From positions 4,846,096 to 4,910,095 of the forward strand of contig NC_079898.1 in assembly GCF_024868665.1 (NCBI RefSeq): a DNA stretch of 64,000 nucleotides, in the 5' to 3' direction. A model generated the notes under the pieces. That model was not told where the DNA came from. It saw only the letters and a list, made by a program, of their open reading frames with translations, and did no database searches. The stretch is from Triplophysa rosa (Eukaryota; Chordata; Actinopteri; Cypriniformes; Nemacheilidae). The position numbers and the translations under genes were made by a program. The stretch's first letter is position 1; the number at the start of each line of letters is the position of its first letter. Positions 1 through 12,700 of this stretch are shown one piece after another.

Positions 1-200
1 AATGTTAAATGTGCTGGCTTCTCATGCTTGACATGATCAACTTGTCAACGAGTTGGACTTATGACGTATTATTTCTGTGCTCAATACAAGGTTCGTATAG
101 GTTTCGGGAAGTTTTTTTCAAACATGAAATTCTGTTACGTAACAACCTTTCTCAGTTCCTTATTGGACAATTCTCCTGGAAAAGCACACCCACACTCCAA

Positions 201-346
201 CCAGTGAGAGCCGGAGAAAGCGCACACCCACACGGCTACCAGCGAGAGTGAGAGAAAGAGCACATCCACACGTCAACCAGCAAGAGCGGGAGAAAGAGCA
301 TGCCCACTTGTCTACCAGCAAGAGCGAGAGAAAGAGCACACCCATC
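201..346. repeat. 38-bp minisatellite, about 4 units
   Basis: Three full units and one shortened unit of 38 bp begin at 201, 239, 277 and 315. Each starts CCAGCRAGAG and continues with a purine-rich GAGAAAGAGCACACCCA part. A further partial unit precedes 201. The short reading frames across it, on both strands, are repeat translation and not genes. Confidence 0.85.
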
Positions 347-1007
347 AATGTGCTTTGTTTGTTATACTGAAGTTCAGTGTTTGTTTGTTCACTGCATATG
401 GGTGATGAATGTTATATAAACGGTGGATATAATGCTGGATTTGGAGATCGATTGAAACTGATATTTGGAGCCGTCCCAGCGCTAAAAGATGCCGGTCATG
501 AACCGCACACGGTAAGTGAAACTGAGTCAAATGTCTGTTGGCAATCGGTGCGTAGCCGCGTACGTACATAAGGTAAACACACTGTTGCGATGTGTCAACA
601 TACATCATAAACCATTGATATTGGTTGAGAAATGTAAACATTACTGTGCTTTTTCCAGAAACATCACAGCTCTCCTGTTTATGTTTATGTTTGTAGGGCA
701 GTCTTTTCCTCCCCAATATGGAGGCACCATTAACACATGTGACCCTGCCAGTGAAACCCCAGCTAAAGTCATTTTTTCTGATTTAATGTTGTCTACATAC
801 ATTAATTAATAAGGTAAAGAACATTCTGTGAAAATAAATCTTGATATCTTCAATATTGACTGAGTACGGCAATGGCCAAGATAATGGCTGAAATCAAACT
901 TTAATATTATCTCATAATTAGATTATGACACTGTTTCACATATGATTCAGGGGCTAATGTATCCCTGTATGTGGTCTGAAGTAATTTTACTGTATGTCTC
1001 CATCGTT
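347..1007. other. Unrecognised non-coding stretch left of the duplication
   Basis: No convincing gene is present. A stretch near 440-570 followed by pyrimidine tracts ending in AG near 655 and 697 looks like old repeat or exon-like sequence. The possible peptides are short and match no family I know. Confidence 0.4.
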
Positions 1008-1112
1008 ATACACATTATTATACACGTCTTTCAGTCCGTACAAAAGAGCTAATGAGTTGAATCAAGTGTGTTAGGTTATGTTCACATCGTTATGTTCACA
1101 TTGCAAGCCTTA

Positions 1113-1673
1113 TGTCACGGTCAGGCGTGGAAAGAACCCAAATGCAGGACAGCGATGATGAAGGGGTTAACAGGGATTTTATTTAACACAAAACAAAACA
1201 CCCACAATGGGGAAAAACAGAACTAAGAAATATATATAAAACAAAAGACTTCCCACGAGGGGGCAAAATGAAAACAAGTACAGTAAAACTAAACTAAAGA
1301 ACACGACCAAACGTCTTAAATCAAACACGACACGACACGACACGACACGACACGCAAGGCTGGGAACAGGACCACAGGACGAGGAGCATAGCAAAACACA
1401 GTACAACGTACAATCCACGAGCACAAGACAAAGAAACAAGAGGGTATTTAAAGGGAAGACAGGGATAATGACACAGGGCAGGTGTGGGTAATCAAACACT
1501 CAGGGAAAGATAACAAGGAAACGAGAGGAGCGGGGCCAATGACGAGACACTGGAGAGAATGTATATTATTGTCAAAAGGACAATATGTTTCTCTCCACAC
1601 ATAACCAAAGGCTTTGTCATGACTCTGCTACAGGACCAAGAAAAACATGACTAAATGAAGCAGAGCCATGACA
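1113..1673 (-). mobile_element. Non-autonomous element with TGTCA ends, present only in copy A
   Basis: The sequence begins TGTCACGG and ends CATGACA, so its ends are short imperfect inverted repeats. TTA lies on both sides (1110-1112 and 1676-1678). Copy B has an uninterrupted site at the matching place near 14630. On the - strand its end reads CCTGCATTTGGGTTC, much like the right end of the larger GTGTCA-ended element at 9214-14199, so the two look like one family. No coding capacity is visible. Confidence 0.7.
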
Positions 1674-1737
1674 CCTTAGTTCATATTTGTAGTTCGGTTA
1701 TTTTGGTCCAGACTAAAAAAATAATAAAAAAATTAGT

Positions 1738-2185
1738 CCTGGGGCCTCATTTATAAAACGTGTGTACGCACAGATTTGATCATAAAGCACAAAAATCCTT
1801 GGCAACGTTCATATTTATAAAACGGTCTTTGATGTACAGTGCTTAGTGCTACGTAGATCTGAGCAGACGTACTTTTGCTTGTCCGAGTGCTGCAGGTTTT
1901 TGGAAATATAAATAATTCTTGCCACTTGACAGGTGCTCTTCTATATATCAATGACATTAATTAGACATCAATAAAAGGTGGAGATCTGAAACTGTTAGCT
2001 GTGTGCAATTTCACGATCATTCGCGATTTATAGATTTCACATCTGATAGAGAGGCATACACGCGCTTTCTATGCGTAGCCTACGTTCGTTCTATGAATCA
2101 CACATACACACTTTGAGAAATGACCTTAAAATCAAATTTAGGATGGTTTCTACGCAATATTTCATAAATAAGGCCATACCCCTGG
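1738..2185. mobile_element. MITE-like element with imperfect inverted ends (copy A)
   Basis: The left end CCTGGGGCCTCATTTAT is matched, inverted, by ATAAATAAGGCCATACCCCTGG at the right end. It contains no gene. The same element lies at 14691-15107 in copy B, where about 27 bp next to the left end are missing. Confidence 0.65.
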
Positions 2186-2233
2186 TTCACTTAGTGATCA
2201 GAGTGGCATTTTAATAGTGAACCTAAAGATATC

Positions 2234-3134
2234 CCGTACCATCCTCCTGCGAGAACCTGTGGACTGACTGACCATCCCAGCTCCATCCAAGGCAATTCCA
2301 TCACCACCCAAGAAAAAGGCAACCATCTGGCCGGCCCAGCTCAGACAATTCCATCCCCAACCGAGAGCAAAGACGGACTACCTATCACATAAATGCAAAA
2401 TTTTCAATACTTGGTATTTAATGCTAAACTTACATCACATGACAGCAGTTTGAAGTTATGGCTGCACTCAGTGACTTTGATTGGAGGTAGCTGGGTGGGT
2501 GTTGTAGGGAGTGGGGGGGCTTGTTGGTTGTGGTTCGGGGCGTTTCATTTGTTGGGACTGTGTGGGTCTGGTCTGGTTGGTCTTGTTTTGTGGTCGATGT
2601 CGGACAACAGAGGAATAAAGTTAATTATGCCATTACTACTTTTCCCTGGTTGTTTCTCTGTTGTCTGTTGTTGATCNGCGGAATGGGACCGGGTTGGACC
2701 TGCACGGTTTCGGCGGGTGGGGCTTCCTGGGTCGCGGCTCGTGGGCTCTCCCTGTTCTTCGTGGACGTTGCTCGGTGGCTTTGGTCGGGGTCACTGATTG
2801 CAGCTATGACACGTCAGAGGAGATCTGGCCCTCCCGGCTGAGCCTGGTTTCTCCCGAGGTTTTTTTTTCTCCATTATTCATCATTGGAGTTTGGGTTCCT
2901 CGCCACAGCAGAGCAGTGCAGTGTTGGCTTGCTCACCGGGAGACTGCATTTATTTATTTATTCATTTATTTATTAGATATTATTTATTATAATGATCTTG
3001 CTTGGTCTATAAACACCATGCACTGTGCTGTGTTTTACCTTTCTGTGTTTTTCTTATTTGCTCCTGTAAAGCTGCTTTGGAACAATGCACATTGTGAAAA
3101 GCGCTATATAAATCAAATTGAATTGAATTGAATC
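2234..3134 (+). mobile_element. 5'-truncated LINE fragment ending in a GAATT-type tail
   Basis: The last 100 bases carry a fish LINE 3'-end signature: a GTAAAGCTGCTTTGGAACAA-type motif, AAAAGCGCTATATAAA and a tail of repeated GAATT units. The region upstream resembles LINE 3' UTR, including a CTCCCGGCTGAGCC motif. No reverse-transcriptase frame remains. It is absent from copy B and interrupts the duplicated unit at GATATC. An L2/CR1-type origin is likely but not proven. One base (2677) is N. Confidence 0.7.
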
Positions 3135-3139
3135 AAGTG

Positions 3140-5085
3140 AGAGAGAATTTTATGACGGACATACCTGAAAAAAAACAGTGCTTGAGATATGAATATTCTT
3201 AGCAAGCTGGTTCGGCTTGGTGTTATAAAATCAATGCGCAGGATTCCTCTGTACATGTGCAAGCAAGATTAATCCTCCTTTTATATTAAATCTTGATTTT
3301 CGGGTCGTATTGTATATTCTGTTTTTGTTCTGTCGATGCCTTGGTCTGTTGCTCTATTTGAACCATGCAGAGGTGTTTGAAGTGGCAGAGACTCCATTTT
3401 TTAGGTCTTGGCCGTTTGTTGGGACACAGGTTGCTGTGACTTGTTCTTGTGTTTGACCTGCATGAACTGAGTGAGAACAGTTAGCTTTAGGTTTGTATGT
3501 TGCATCGACTTGCTGGAGCCATAAGTAAGTTGAGAGTATACAACGTTTTTTTGGGATGAGAATGAACAGGTTACTGCGCATTTTTGCTCTGTCTTGTTTA
3601 GGTTTGGCAATGGTAAACTAAATTACATCATCTTCAGGATACCTGGAATAGTGTTAAAGTACGCTAGGCACATTTTATCAAGTTTGTTGTATGTTATTTT
3701 ATTAAATACACAATTTGTTGTAGTTTGCGCATATAAAAAACCGTATGGTACATTGATCTGCGAGTTGAGCTTCGGTAACGCTGAGCTAAATTCAAAATAT
3801 TGGAGATCCAAGCTTTAGCCAAGTAACGGTTCTTCTCGTTTCTTTTGACTTGTTATCATGAAATAATCTACAGGCATCTATTGTTTGTGAATGTGTACCG
3901 GAAGTTAAGTTCGGGAGTCACAAACAGTGGCAATGCGCTTGCGCAATAAGTATGTTTATTTTGTTATTTAGAGGAATGTTAAAGTGATATCAAAGTGTAT
4001 GTTTTGAGAGTTTGGGTATTTAACTAATGATTGTTTTTTTTTGAAGTTTAATGATGCTCTCGTGGTGTGGCGACAAGAATCGGTAATCTCTATATGATTC
4101 CTAGATGGGGAAGTAATCAAAGAATAAAGTGCACCAGTTAACTCAACCAATGTCGAGCAGAATTAGATCTAAAGTGAGCGAAACGAATATTTTGAATAGT
4201 GAATATTTTGTCGTCCTTGTATTTTGGAGGAAAAATCATAAGCTTTTTGTGGAAAGCCTTATCATGAACATCACTTAAATTTTTGAGACTACAATATATC
4301 AGGACGGTGTATGGACAGCAGAGTTATTCGACTGTGAAATATAGCACATAATTCTTAATCGTTGCTTTCAGACAGAGGAAATGTCTTTCTATATAACATA
4401 TGAGACTTGTAGAAAGTTCTGTTGATTTTATTACTTAAAAGGCAAGAACTTGAGAGCTATAACAATGTAACTTATGAGAATATCATTCATTTAATAGAGC
4501 TAGTGTCTTCCAAGGATAAACTCAGTACCTTCTCCCCTAAGGCAGTCAGATATATCTTTGGAACGATACTGGTTTAGTTATACTCAATAATAATCATTTG
4601 CACCAGTCAAAAAACAGAGCTGCAAGGGGAGTGTGAGGAATTATATTTTATCAAGGTCTTGTTATTGCGTGAAATGTGTCTTTAATGTGAAAAACTTGTG
4701 GAGTGGATTTAGTATGTAGTGTGTGGTTGAGGTAGCAGACTGAATGACCTAAGATGGGAGTGTCCGTAACAGTTAGGTGAGTGGTGAAATGTTCGCAGCT
4801 TAATTTCAGGTAGATAAGATCCGGCATCAAGGCAATGAGTCACAGACAAATGAGAAGGGCGAGTGGATGAGACTCATGCTCGCTGGAGTTCATCTCTGAT
4901 GTTGATCCTTTGAAAGCTTGTGATGCCATAAGTCAAGTAATGTGCAGACAACATTATTCATTATTAGGTTTCAAGTAGTATTGAAATTGCAAGCGGTTGG
5001 CATTTATTTTTGTCAGAATGAGACCATGAACATAATCCGTTTTATAAAATTAAAACTCCTTGTTTAAACACTTTTTGTGATGGGA
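3140..5085. other. Indel-rich counterpart of 15160-17415 (copy A)
   Basis: The sequence aligns throughout with copy B but is roughly 300 bp shorter. It has dozens of one- to few-base losses, many in homopolymers or short runs. No gene is recognised. The difference pattern resembles uncorrected long-read sequence more than natural divergence. Confidence 0.6.
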
Positions 5086-5633
5086 TCTAAATCAAACATT
5101 CTAGAATGTCCAATGTATCACGTTGTCGAATGTATGCGTGCTGATGTGTTTTTACTATTCACTGTAGTATTCAGCGGTAGTCGTGACTCACATGCGATAG
5201 GGCCAGCGTGCGAGCACTCTGAAATTGGAGCATGTTGAATGTCTGCCGGCTTATTATCAGTTATTTTTAAACGCACTACCCTTCCTTAATTTCCGTTTCC
5301 TTCATCAGAGTCTACTCAGGAAGCTGCTAGCTGTTTCTGGCAACGGGCCAATCGCGAACGGAATCGAAGATGCTGGCATTGACGTGCTGGCACATCCGAA
5401 GGAGCTAAACACATGAGACACGTAGATTCAGGTGAAAGAATGAAAACCAGAGATTGTGTCTCAGGTGTCATGAATGTCGACGCAGCTGTTTGGGTGTAAT
5501 TGGCAAAGGTACTGTGAAAAGTCCAGCTCTCATTTGGATACACTTCCAAATATTGGTGGAATATATTCTGGAACAAGAGCTCAGTTTCCACTCCGTGCAT
5601 CACTGAGAAGATCCATAACTTGTCACAAACTGG
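5086..5633. other. Unrecognised sequence unique to copy A
   Basis: There is no counterpart in copy B. A 129-codon open frame on the - strand runs through it (5705 down to 5316), with a roughly 100-residue part outside the neighbouring transposon. I do not recognise the product. It could be an old transposon fragment or chance. Confidence 0.35.
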
Positions 5634-7536
5634 CAGAGGTGTAAAGAGTACCTGAAAACCATACTTAAGTAAAAGTACAGATACCTTGCAGTGAAAATAC
5701 TCCATTACAAGTTACAAGTCACCAATTCCAAAACGACTTCAGTAAAAGTCTTGAGTATCTGATTTTAACAGTACTTGAGTATTTACTCATACTGAATGTA
5801 GGCTCAAAGCAGCACTAGTCCTCAACACTTAAGAGACACAGCAGTGAAAAACTAGAAACAGTTGATTTGTGAGGTGAGCAATCGCATTTATTTTCTTAAA
5901 TCATAATAAGACTGAACACCTCAAAATTGCAACAAATCATGGTCGACATCATAACCTACTGTCTCTATTACAAACACCCAAGTCTCATTTAAGCTCAAGT
6001 GCTCATAAGTAAACCAAACGTCCTTCAAAAAGGTCTCTTCAATATAACAGATAAATAAATAATGTTAAGTAAAATCTAAAAAGTCAAATGCCTTTTTGCA
6101 CTGGACATGCTGGTTTGGGCCTCATCGCCAGCTGCAGTCATGTCCTCATTTCACATACACTGTTAGCCCTTACCTGCCATTTCTACAGTAATACATTGGC
6201 AACACTGTTGCCAGCTAGTTACTGTAGGTGTTTTACAGTAAACTACTGCAATGGCTGTTTGAATAATTAAAAAGATCTTTAACGCACTTAAGTCACACAG
6301 TCTTAGATGAACAGTGTAAATAACAGATGAACACAATAAATCTGTCAAGATTTCACCAGAGGAGAATTAAACACAAACATCAATAACATCTTCACATATT
6401 ACAGACACCACTTTCACTTTATTTCTGTCATCTGTGTAAGATCTTATTGAGATTGTAACTCGAGTTCATAGTGGTTCAATTATGTTTTAAGTCACCATTA
6501 TGGCGATCAGTGTTTGCTTTGGTTGGACTCTTTGACTTTCTTGTAGCTTTAAAATGTACACTTATACAATAACACTGAAAGGGACTTTACAGGAACCCAA
6601 CTTTATGTTTGCTTAGTAACTGAAGATACATCTGAAAGAATCTCAATCATTAAATAATAATAATATAGCATTTAAGATTTATTAAGATATGTTTGGTAAA
6701 GTGATACATGTTATAATGGAAAGATCTCTGTCAGAAAATCTTTCTTTGCAATTGAGACACAGATTAGACACTTGACATACAAACCTCATCAATGGTGACA
6801 CAACAATCATGAATGAGTTTTGTACTATGTACCCAGCATGCATTGCAGCATGAAGCTGTTCAGTTGATTGTCACCATTGTTGAGATTCATATGTGGATTG
6901 TTCATTTCTCTGTGTCCGACTCATTCTATAGGTTAATATTTTGTCTATATAGTGTGAGAGCACTTTTGAAAATTGAAATACTATACATTCTTTTTACTGG
7001 TTTACATCACTTCATGGCAATAGTCCCACCACATGGTCAAATTTTGAGCAAACATGTTTAGAGCACATTTAGGAAGAGTTAGTTTTAAAAAAAGAGCTTT
7101 TAGTAGATGTGTGACCTACAGTAACTAGCTGGCAACAGTGTTGCCAATATATTACTGTAGAAATAGCGGTAAGGGCTAACCGTGTATAAACCGCCAGCGA
7201 TTGACATCTACCTGATACTGCACTCATATTCATATAAAGAAGCCATGTTGACAAGTTTTTGTAAGTTAGTGGCAAAATCCACAAGATTGTAGTACCTTCA
7301 TATGCCCTGTGAATGGCAATATTAATTATAAGATAGGTGCATGCAAAATGTAATGTGTAACTGCATTAGTCATTACAAATGTAGTGGAGTAAAGAGTACA
7401 TATACTTGTTCAAAAATGTAGTTAAGTAGAGAGTAAAAGTTGCTAATATCTTTAATACTCAGTACAACTACAAAGTAGCCAAAAAGATACTTAAGTAAAG
7501 TAACTAAGTACATTTACTCCAATACTTTACACACTG
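5634..7536. mobile_element. hAT-like non-autonomous element with inverted ends
   Basis: The left end CAGAGGTGTAAAG is matched by the inverted right end CTTTACACACTG. Both subterminal regions repeat TACTTAAGTA motifs, a hallmark of an abundant fish hAT-type family. No transposase frame is visible. An 8-bp target duplication is not evident, so one flank may be rearranged. It is absent from copy B. Confidence 0.7.
6158..7184. mobile_element. Nested inverted-repeat element inside the hAT-like element
   Basis: Arms of about 71 bp at 6158-6229 and 7114-7184 are near-identical when one is inverted. Both contain TTGGCAACACTGTTGCCAGC and a TAGCCCTTACC motif. The interior is AT-rich and non-coding. 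Either a second element inserted here, or the arms are subterminal repeats of the outer element. Confidence 0.65.
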
Positions 7537-7540
7537 GTTC

Positions 7541-9076
7541 TCAGAGGTGTTAGTCTGTTAATTCTTTCAACTTTGTATTAGATATGCACAGTTTTAAATG
7601 TAGTAGTGAACCGTGTGATTACAGGATCTGTCAGGACTTTATTTTTCTGGGTTTGTCTCCCTGCTATCATTTTCAATGATCAACAAATATCAGTGTTGTG
7701 TTGCTTAAAAGTGATTATGAACTTGTTTCCTTTGCCAAATTTGAGGTCTGAAAAAATACAGAGCATCTTTTCTATTATTTTCACCTGTTTCTCCAGGTCT
7801 CATTCTATGCAGATAAATGCAAATAGAAACAATATTTTTATCGGACATTTGGTAAAAATAATAGTTAGTAGTACGCAGAATGAAACAAGAACGGTAATTT
7901 TACCTAAACATAAATAGTAAATTCATAAAAACTGAAATGATGCTTTGAAACGGTCTCTTAATTGTTTCCGCGGCTGTATATAAATGTGTAATTTTTCCTT
8001 TAAAATTATTACATTAATCATGTTATAATTATTTCAGAGATATACTTTTTTACTAAATAATATTCATTGGACTGACAGCTTCATTTCCAGTTTAAGTGAA
8101 TGAAAAGAACTTCAATGATGTGACCCTAAATGTTTCAATGTTTGTGTATGTAAAAACACCCAGATATGGTAACTTATCTGAATTGCGCATAGCATGAACA
8201 CATTTGCATATAACAAGGCCATGGGACATGACAAGCCAACTCAAAACTGTAAAAATACTGGAGGACTATTTTCAAGTTAAGTTAATAAAGATACACGAAA
8301 TGAAGTATTCCTCTTGGTTACAGTACACACACACACACACACGCACACACACACACACACACACACGCACGCACACACACACACACACACACAGAAAATA
8401 GACATTATTACAGTCTTTTACAGTGCCTTTCGCTGTTGCCCTGTGGGTGTGCTGCAAGAGATTCATGCAGCCTGAATGTGTTTATTTACTCTGTTTGAAA
8501 AACGCTGTCTGTTCAGCTGTCACGTTTCTGCAAAGTTCTGCACATCACTGTGAAAACTAACTGTAGTAGACACAAGAAAATTCTGCATTGTGGATTGTCA
8601 TTTCTAAATGACACAAATCCCATTGATCTCCCTGTGGGGGTTGAATAAATAGACACCCAGTATTACAGTTCTGTTCATTCTCCTCTCCTTTGCTTCCGGT
8701 CATTGACGTCTCTCACAATGTCAAAGGAGAGCATGTGCATTTTAAAAGCAGACTCTTCCTTTTAAGGTAACAGAAAGGGCAGTTCTGCCAGCCTTGGCTT
8801 TGAGCAGTCACTTGAGGCTGCTCCAGTGTGATGATAATAATTCATTATGACAGAGAGGAGAATCTCCATCTCCAGTCAGACCCTCAAAGCCGTGATGGAG
8901 ATGATTCACCCTGCAGTTTCACCTGAGCAGGGCCACTGAGCCCTCAGAGTGCCAGACACATCACAGACCGCCGTGAGCTTATTGGTCCCCAACAGCTTCT
9001 AATAAGCAATGGTGCCCACTCCGAATTATGGGATGAAGATTAAATGCACACCTGTCGCCACACATTCATTATGCAT
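7541..9076. other. Near-identical duplicated non-coding segment (copy A)
   Basis: No gene is recognised. It matches 18005-19540 with very few substitutions and no length change. A 103-codon open frame (7606-7917) occurs in both copies but looks like no known protein and has the base composition of the surrounding AT-rich sequence. Confidence 0.6.
8325..8393. repeat. (AC)n microsatellite with GC interruptions (copy A)
   Basis: A dinucleotide AC run broken by three GC units. The same length and the same interruptions occur at 18789-18857. Poly-Thr-His reading frames across it are artefacts. Confidence 0.95.
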
Positions 9077-10577
9077 TTTAAATAACATATATGCAAGATT
9101 AAGTGCAAAATGAAAATAAAATTTCACAATGACGCTGTACCGGGGAGGGGGCGTGGCCAGATCGAAATGCATTTTCAAGTCCAGATTGAATTTTGCAACA
9201 CCCAACGCGCTGTGTGTCAGGTCTCGGGTCTAGCACTATTTCTTTTCCTTATTGTCCTCTGTCTTTGTTATGTCGGACACGTGACTCTGTTTTGACAGCT
9301 CGCCACGTGTTCGGAGTCCGCGTGCTTCACCCCACCCTCTTGTTACCTTGTTAAGCTCCTCGTTAGGTTTCACTGCTATCCACAGCTGGCTACTCATTTC
9401 CTTCTCTGATTCCGTCCCTTCATATTCCCTGTTTTCACTTGTCCCGTGTCAGTCCTTTAGAGTTAATACCCTTTTGGTTGATCTCTTGTTATCTTGCTAA
9501 AACCTAGTCTTGCCTTGTTAAATTCAGTCTTGTAGTTTTCACCTTGTCTTGTGTGACTCCATTATTGGTGCACTTCCGGGTCTCTGCTGCTTTGTTCTGG
9601 TGTCTACCCAGCGATCACAACCCCAGTCCTCGTGAAGAATCTACATTGTGGTCTGGTTCCAGGGTACTAGCTCCTACCCTGTCAAGTGGATGTTTTCCTG
9701 TAGAGGGAGTGTTCGCTGTTAAGTGACCTAGTTTCTGGTTTCAAGTGTGTACCTTACCAAGCGGTCTGGTTCCGGTCTTCAAGCATCTTTCCTACCAAGT
9801 GGAAGGATTCCTGTCGCAGGGAAATTCTCAGTCAAGTGGAGTTATTTCCAGTTCCCTTTCTGTCTGTCTCGACGTTGTGTCGAGCCGACAGATGGGGTTC
9901 GTCCCTGAGAACCAATCGCTTCCGACTTAGAAAAGGCCAGTGAAATTGGTGAATGAAATTTGCATGCCGGACTCCGCCCCCGGATATCCGGGTATAAAAG
10001 GGAGACGGCGTGCCTCATTCATTCACCTTTTGTTCTTCGGAGCCTTCGCTCATGATCAACAGACTACGCTACAAGATAGCAACTACAAGACTGCCGGTTC
10101 TACGATGTGGTGCAGCGGACTGTCCCTTCCTGGGTCGACTTCCCCTGGGCGTCTCTGCGGTTCCAGAAGTGTTCGAGTTTTTTCTCTAAAAGAGCAAATT
10201 TCTCCAGCGTGGCATGTCCCGCTGTTCTCGTGGGTGCAACACACTCATCGAGGAGGGGGACGGACACGGAGGTCTGCTTCAGTAGCTGGGGCAGCCCTTG
10301 TGGATACGTCCTGCCCGCACTGCGGGCGGTTGACGATTCAGACTTGCATCACGGGTGGCTGTGTTCCCACGGGACTCAGCACCACCTGTCTGCTTCCCGT
10401 TCCGTGACGGCAGGACTACGGCCCTGCGTCCGCTACGGCAGCAGGAGGGTGATATGAGGATTACTGTGAGCGTAATCCGCAGCCACTGGCTCGCGGACCG
10501 TTCACACCTCGTCTCGCTCGTCTGACCGTTCCCCATGAGAGGTCCCACCGTCTTGTTCCTCAACCACATCGGAAACG

Positions 10578-11700
10578 GTGCGTGATGATGAGATGTCCGT
10601 TGCAGCATCGGAGGGGACTACTGGCATCGACTCCGACGATTCCTCGGAGCTCCTCCCTCGGGGGGTCGAGCCCAGGAAGAAGCGGACGTCGAAATGTAGC
10701 CATGCTTCCCCGGACCCCGGCATTGGGTTGCAGTGCACGCACTGCCTCTCCCAACGCTCCGGCTGGATACATGGTACCCGGGTTTGAGAGCGGCTCCAAG
10801 CCGTACTCGCCCCCAGTGCCGTGTTTCCGGAAGTGCATGAGGAACTTAGTACGCCTGGAACGCCCCCTTCGGCGCGTGCATGTCAACTAGTTCCATCGCC
10901 CTTTCTTCCCTCGATGGTGGGCAGCTAGAGGATACGTCGATGTCCCCCAGGGGCTCGACCTAGACTCCCGTCCAAAGCATGTAAGGTTTTTCAGCATCAA
11001 GATGTGAGAGCTTACTCTGCTGCGGGCCAAGCTGTCCCCTCTCTCCACGCTTGGCCATCCTGCAGGTCCACAGGCCAAGGCGTTGAGAGAGCTCCATGAG
11101 GGTAAGACCGACCCAGCCTTATGCAGGAACTCCGGCCGTCACCGACCTCGCTCTACGGGGACCAAGGTGACCGCGCGGGCCCTGGGTCGGGCGATGTCCA
11201 CACTTGTGGTCCAGGAGAGACACCTCTGGCTGAACCTTGCACAGATGAGTAATGCCGAGAAAGTCGCTTTCTCGACGCACCCATCTTGCAGGGGGGGCTG
11301 TTTGGTGATACTGTCGAGCGCAGTTCTCGACAGTAAAGAAGCAGACAGAGGATATCAAGCATATCCTCCCCCGCCGCGACTCGGCCGCCCTCTGTGCCGT
11401 CGAGATCCCGGATGCCGTCTGCTTCCCAGCAGCCCTGGTCCTCTTCGACGCCTTCCGGTTTCGGCGACCCCCCACTCAGGCGGCCCCCCGAAGAAAGACA
11501 TCGAAGAGGAGACCACCACCCCAGTCAGCAGCCACAGTCGGAAGCCGAAGCGGCCCTCATGGGAAGAACCCCAGGGAGATCGAGAATACCTTCGGGCCCG
11601 ACCCCAGCCATTCCTATCGCTGGTTGGTCGATCTGGGACGGTTCCTGCCCCGTCCAAACAGCCCACTTCTAAGAGTTTTCTCTCTCTCTGGGTGTTTATC
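10578..11700 (+). pseudogene. DIRS gag-like region, degraded (copy A)
   Basis: Fragments in several frames match the second copy. They include a serine and acid-rich piece with DDSSELL near 10640 and the helical piece with QERHLWLNLAQMSNAEK near 11210-11260. The 269-codon open frame at 11083-11892 is only partly in the gag frame and changes frame, so it is not a real protein. Confidence 0.7.
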
Positions 11701-12240
11701 ACACGCGCTCTCACCTTCTACACGATGGTGTTCGAGCAACTCGACGTTGCGTCACAGCGAGACCCAATTGTCGAGGATAATCAGCAGCTAAGCACTCTCA
11801 ATCGACGGTGCGTTGTGCTACATCATCGTTCTGGGTATTATCACAGCCCTCTCACCCTCTACAACGACGAGTGTTCGGCAACTCAACGTTGAGGCGAGAC
11901 CCAATGTTCGAGGATAATCATCAGCCTAGCACTCTCAATCGATGGTGCATTGTGCTACATCATCGCCAGGCAGGTAAAACAGCAGAGCCGATCTCCTCTC
12001 CGGGAGGCCCCCCACGGTGAGGAATCCCCGCATGCCAGCCGTCCGAACCATCCCCCCGGGAGGTTGATGAAGCAGAACGTACCCCATAGCCTCCCTGTCT
12101 CGGTCCCTGGGAGCCTGACAAGAGCTTCCCAAACCGTCACGGTGACTACGGGATACGATCCGTCTCGGCTACGCGATCCAACTCCGCCAGATGCCCAGCC
12201 TCAAGTTTCGTGGCATCCTCTCAACCTCAGTCAGAGGCAG

Positions 12241-12700
12241 GATGCTCCCGTGCTTCGGCCGAGGGTCCCACCCCTCTGGAGACAAGCGATCGTGCTCGTC
12301 CCTCTAACCGAGATGTTCAACGGGTTTTACAGCCCGTACTTCATCGTCCCCAAAAAGGGGGTTGCTAGATTGCGTACCCTGAACAGGCACCTACTCAAGC
12401 TGCCGTTCAGATGTTCACGCAGAAGCCATCCTGGCATCTATCCAGATGTCAAGATTGGTTCATGGCAATCGACCTCAAGGATGCTTACTTCTCATGTCTC
12501 AGATTCTTCCTCGTCATCGCCCGTTCCTACGGTTCGCTTTCAGAGGGTCGGGCATATTAGTACAAGTCCTCCCTTTCGGTCTGTCCCTGTCCCCACTGAG
12601 TCTTCACGAAGATCGATGAAGCCGCCCTCACTCCCCTCAGGGAGAGAGGTGTGCGGGTACTAAACTATCTCGATGACTGGCTCATTTGACACACTCCAAG
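12241..12700 (+). pseudogene. DIRS reverse transcriptase, frameshifted (copy A)
   Basis: The fingers and palm start is seen as FNGFYSPYFIVPKKG near 12317-12361, followed by TLNRHLLKLPF. The YLDD catalytic box is intact near 12667-12678, but in another frame and followed at once by a stop. Reverse transcriptases need this box for metal binding. At least two frameshifts separate the motifs. Confidence 0.8.

Noticed and set aside
201..346. CRISPR array
   Set aside because: The units are directly adjacent with no spacers, so it is a minisatellite in a vertebrate genome.
2393..3131. Overlapping open frames up to 156 codons rich in Trp and Gly
   Set aside because: The sequence is LINE 3' end and low-complexity GT-rich DNA, and one base is N.
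11083..11892. 269-codon open frame, the longest frame on + before the genes
   Set aside because: It lies inside the DIRS gag-like region, matches the gag frame only in part, and is broken at the matching place in copy B.
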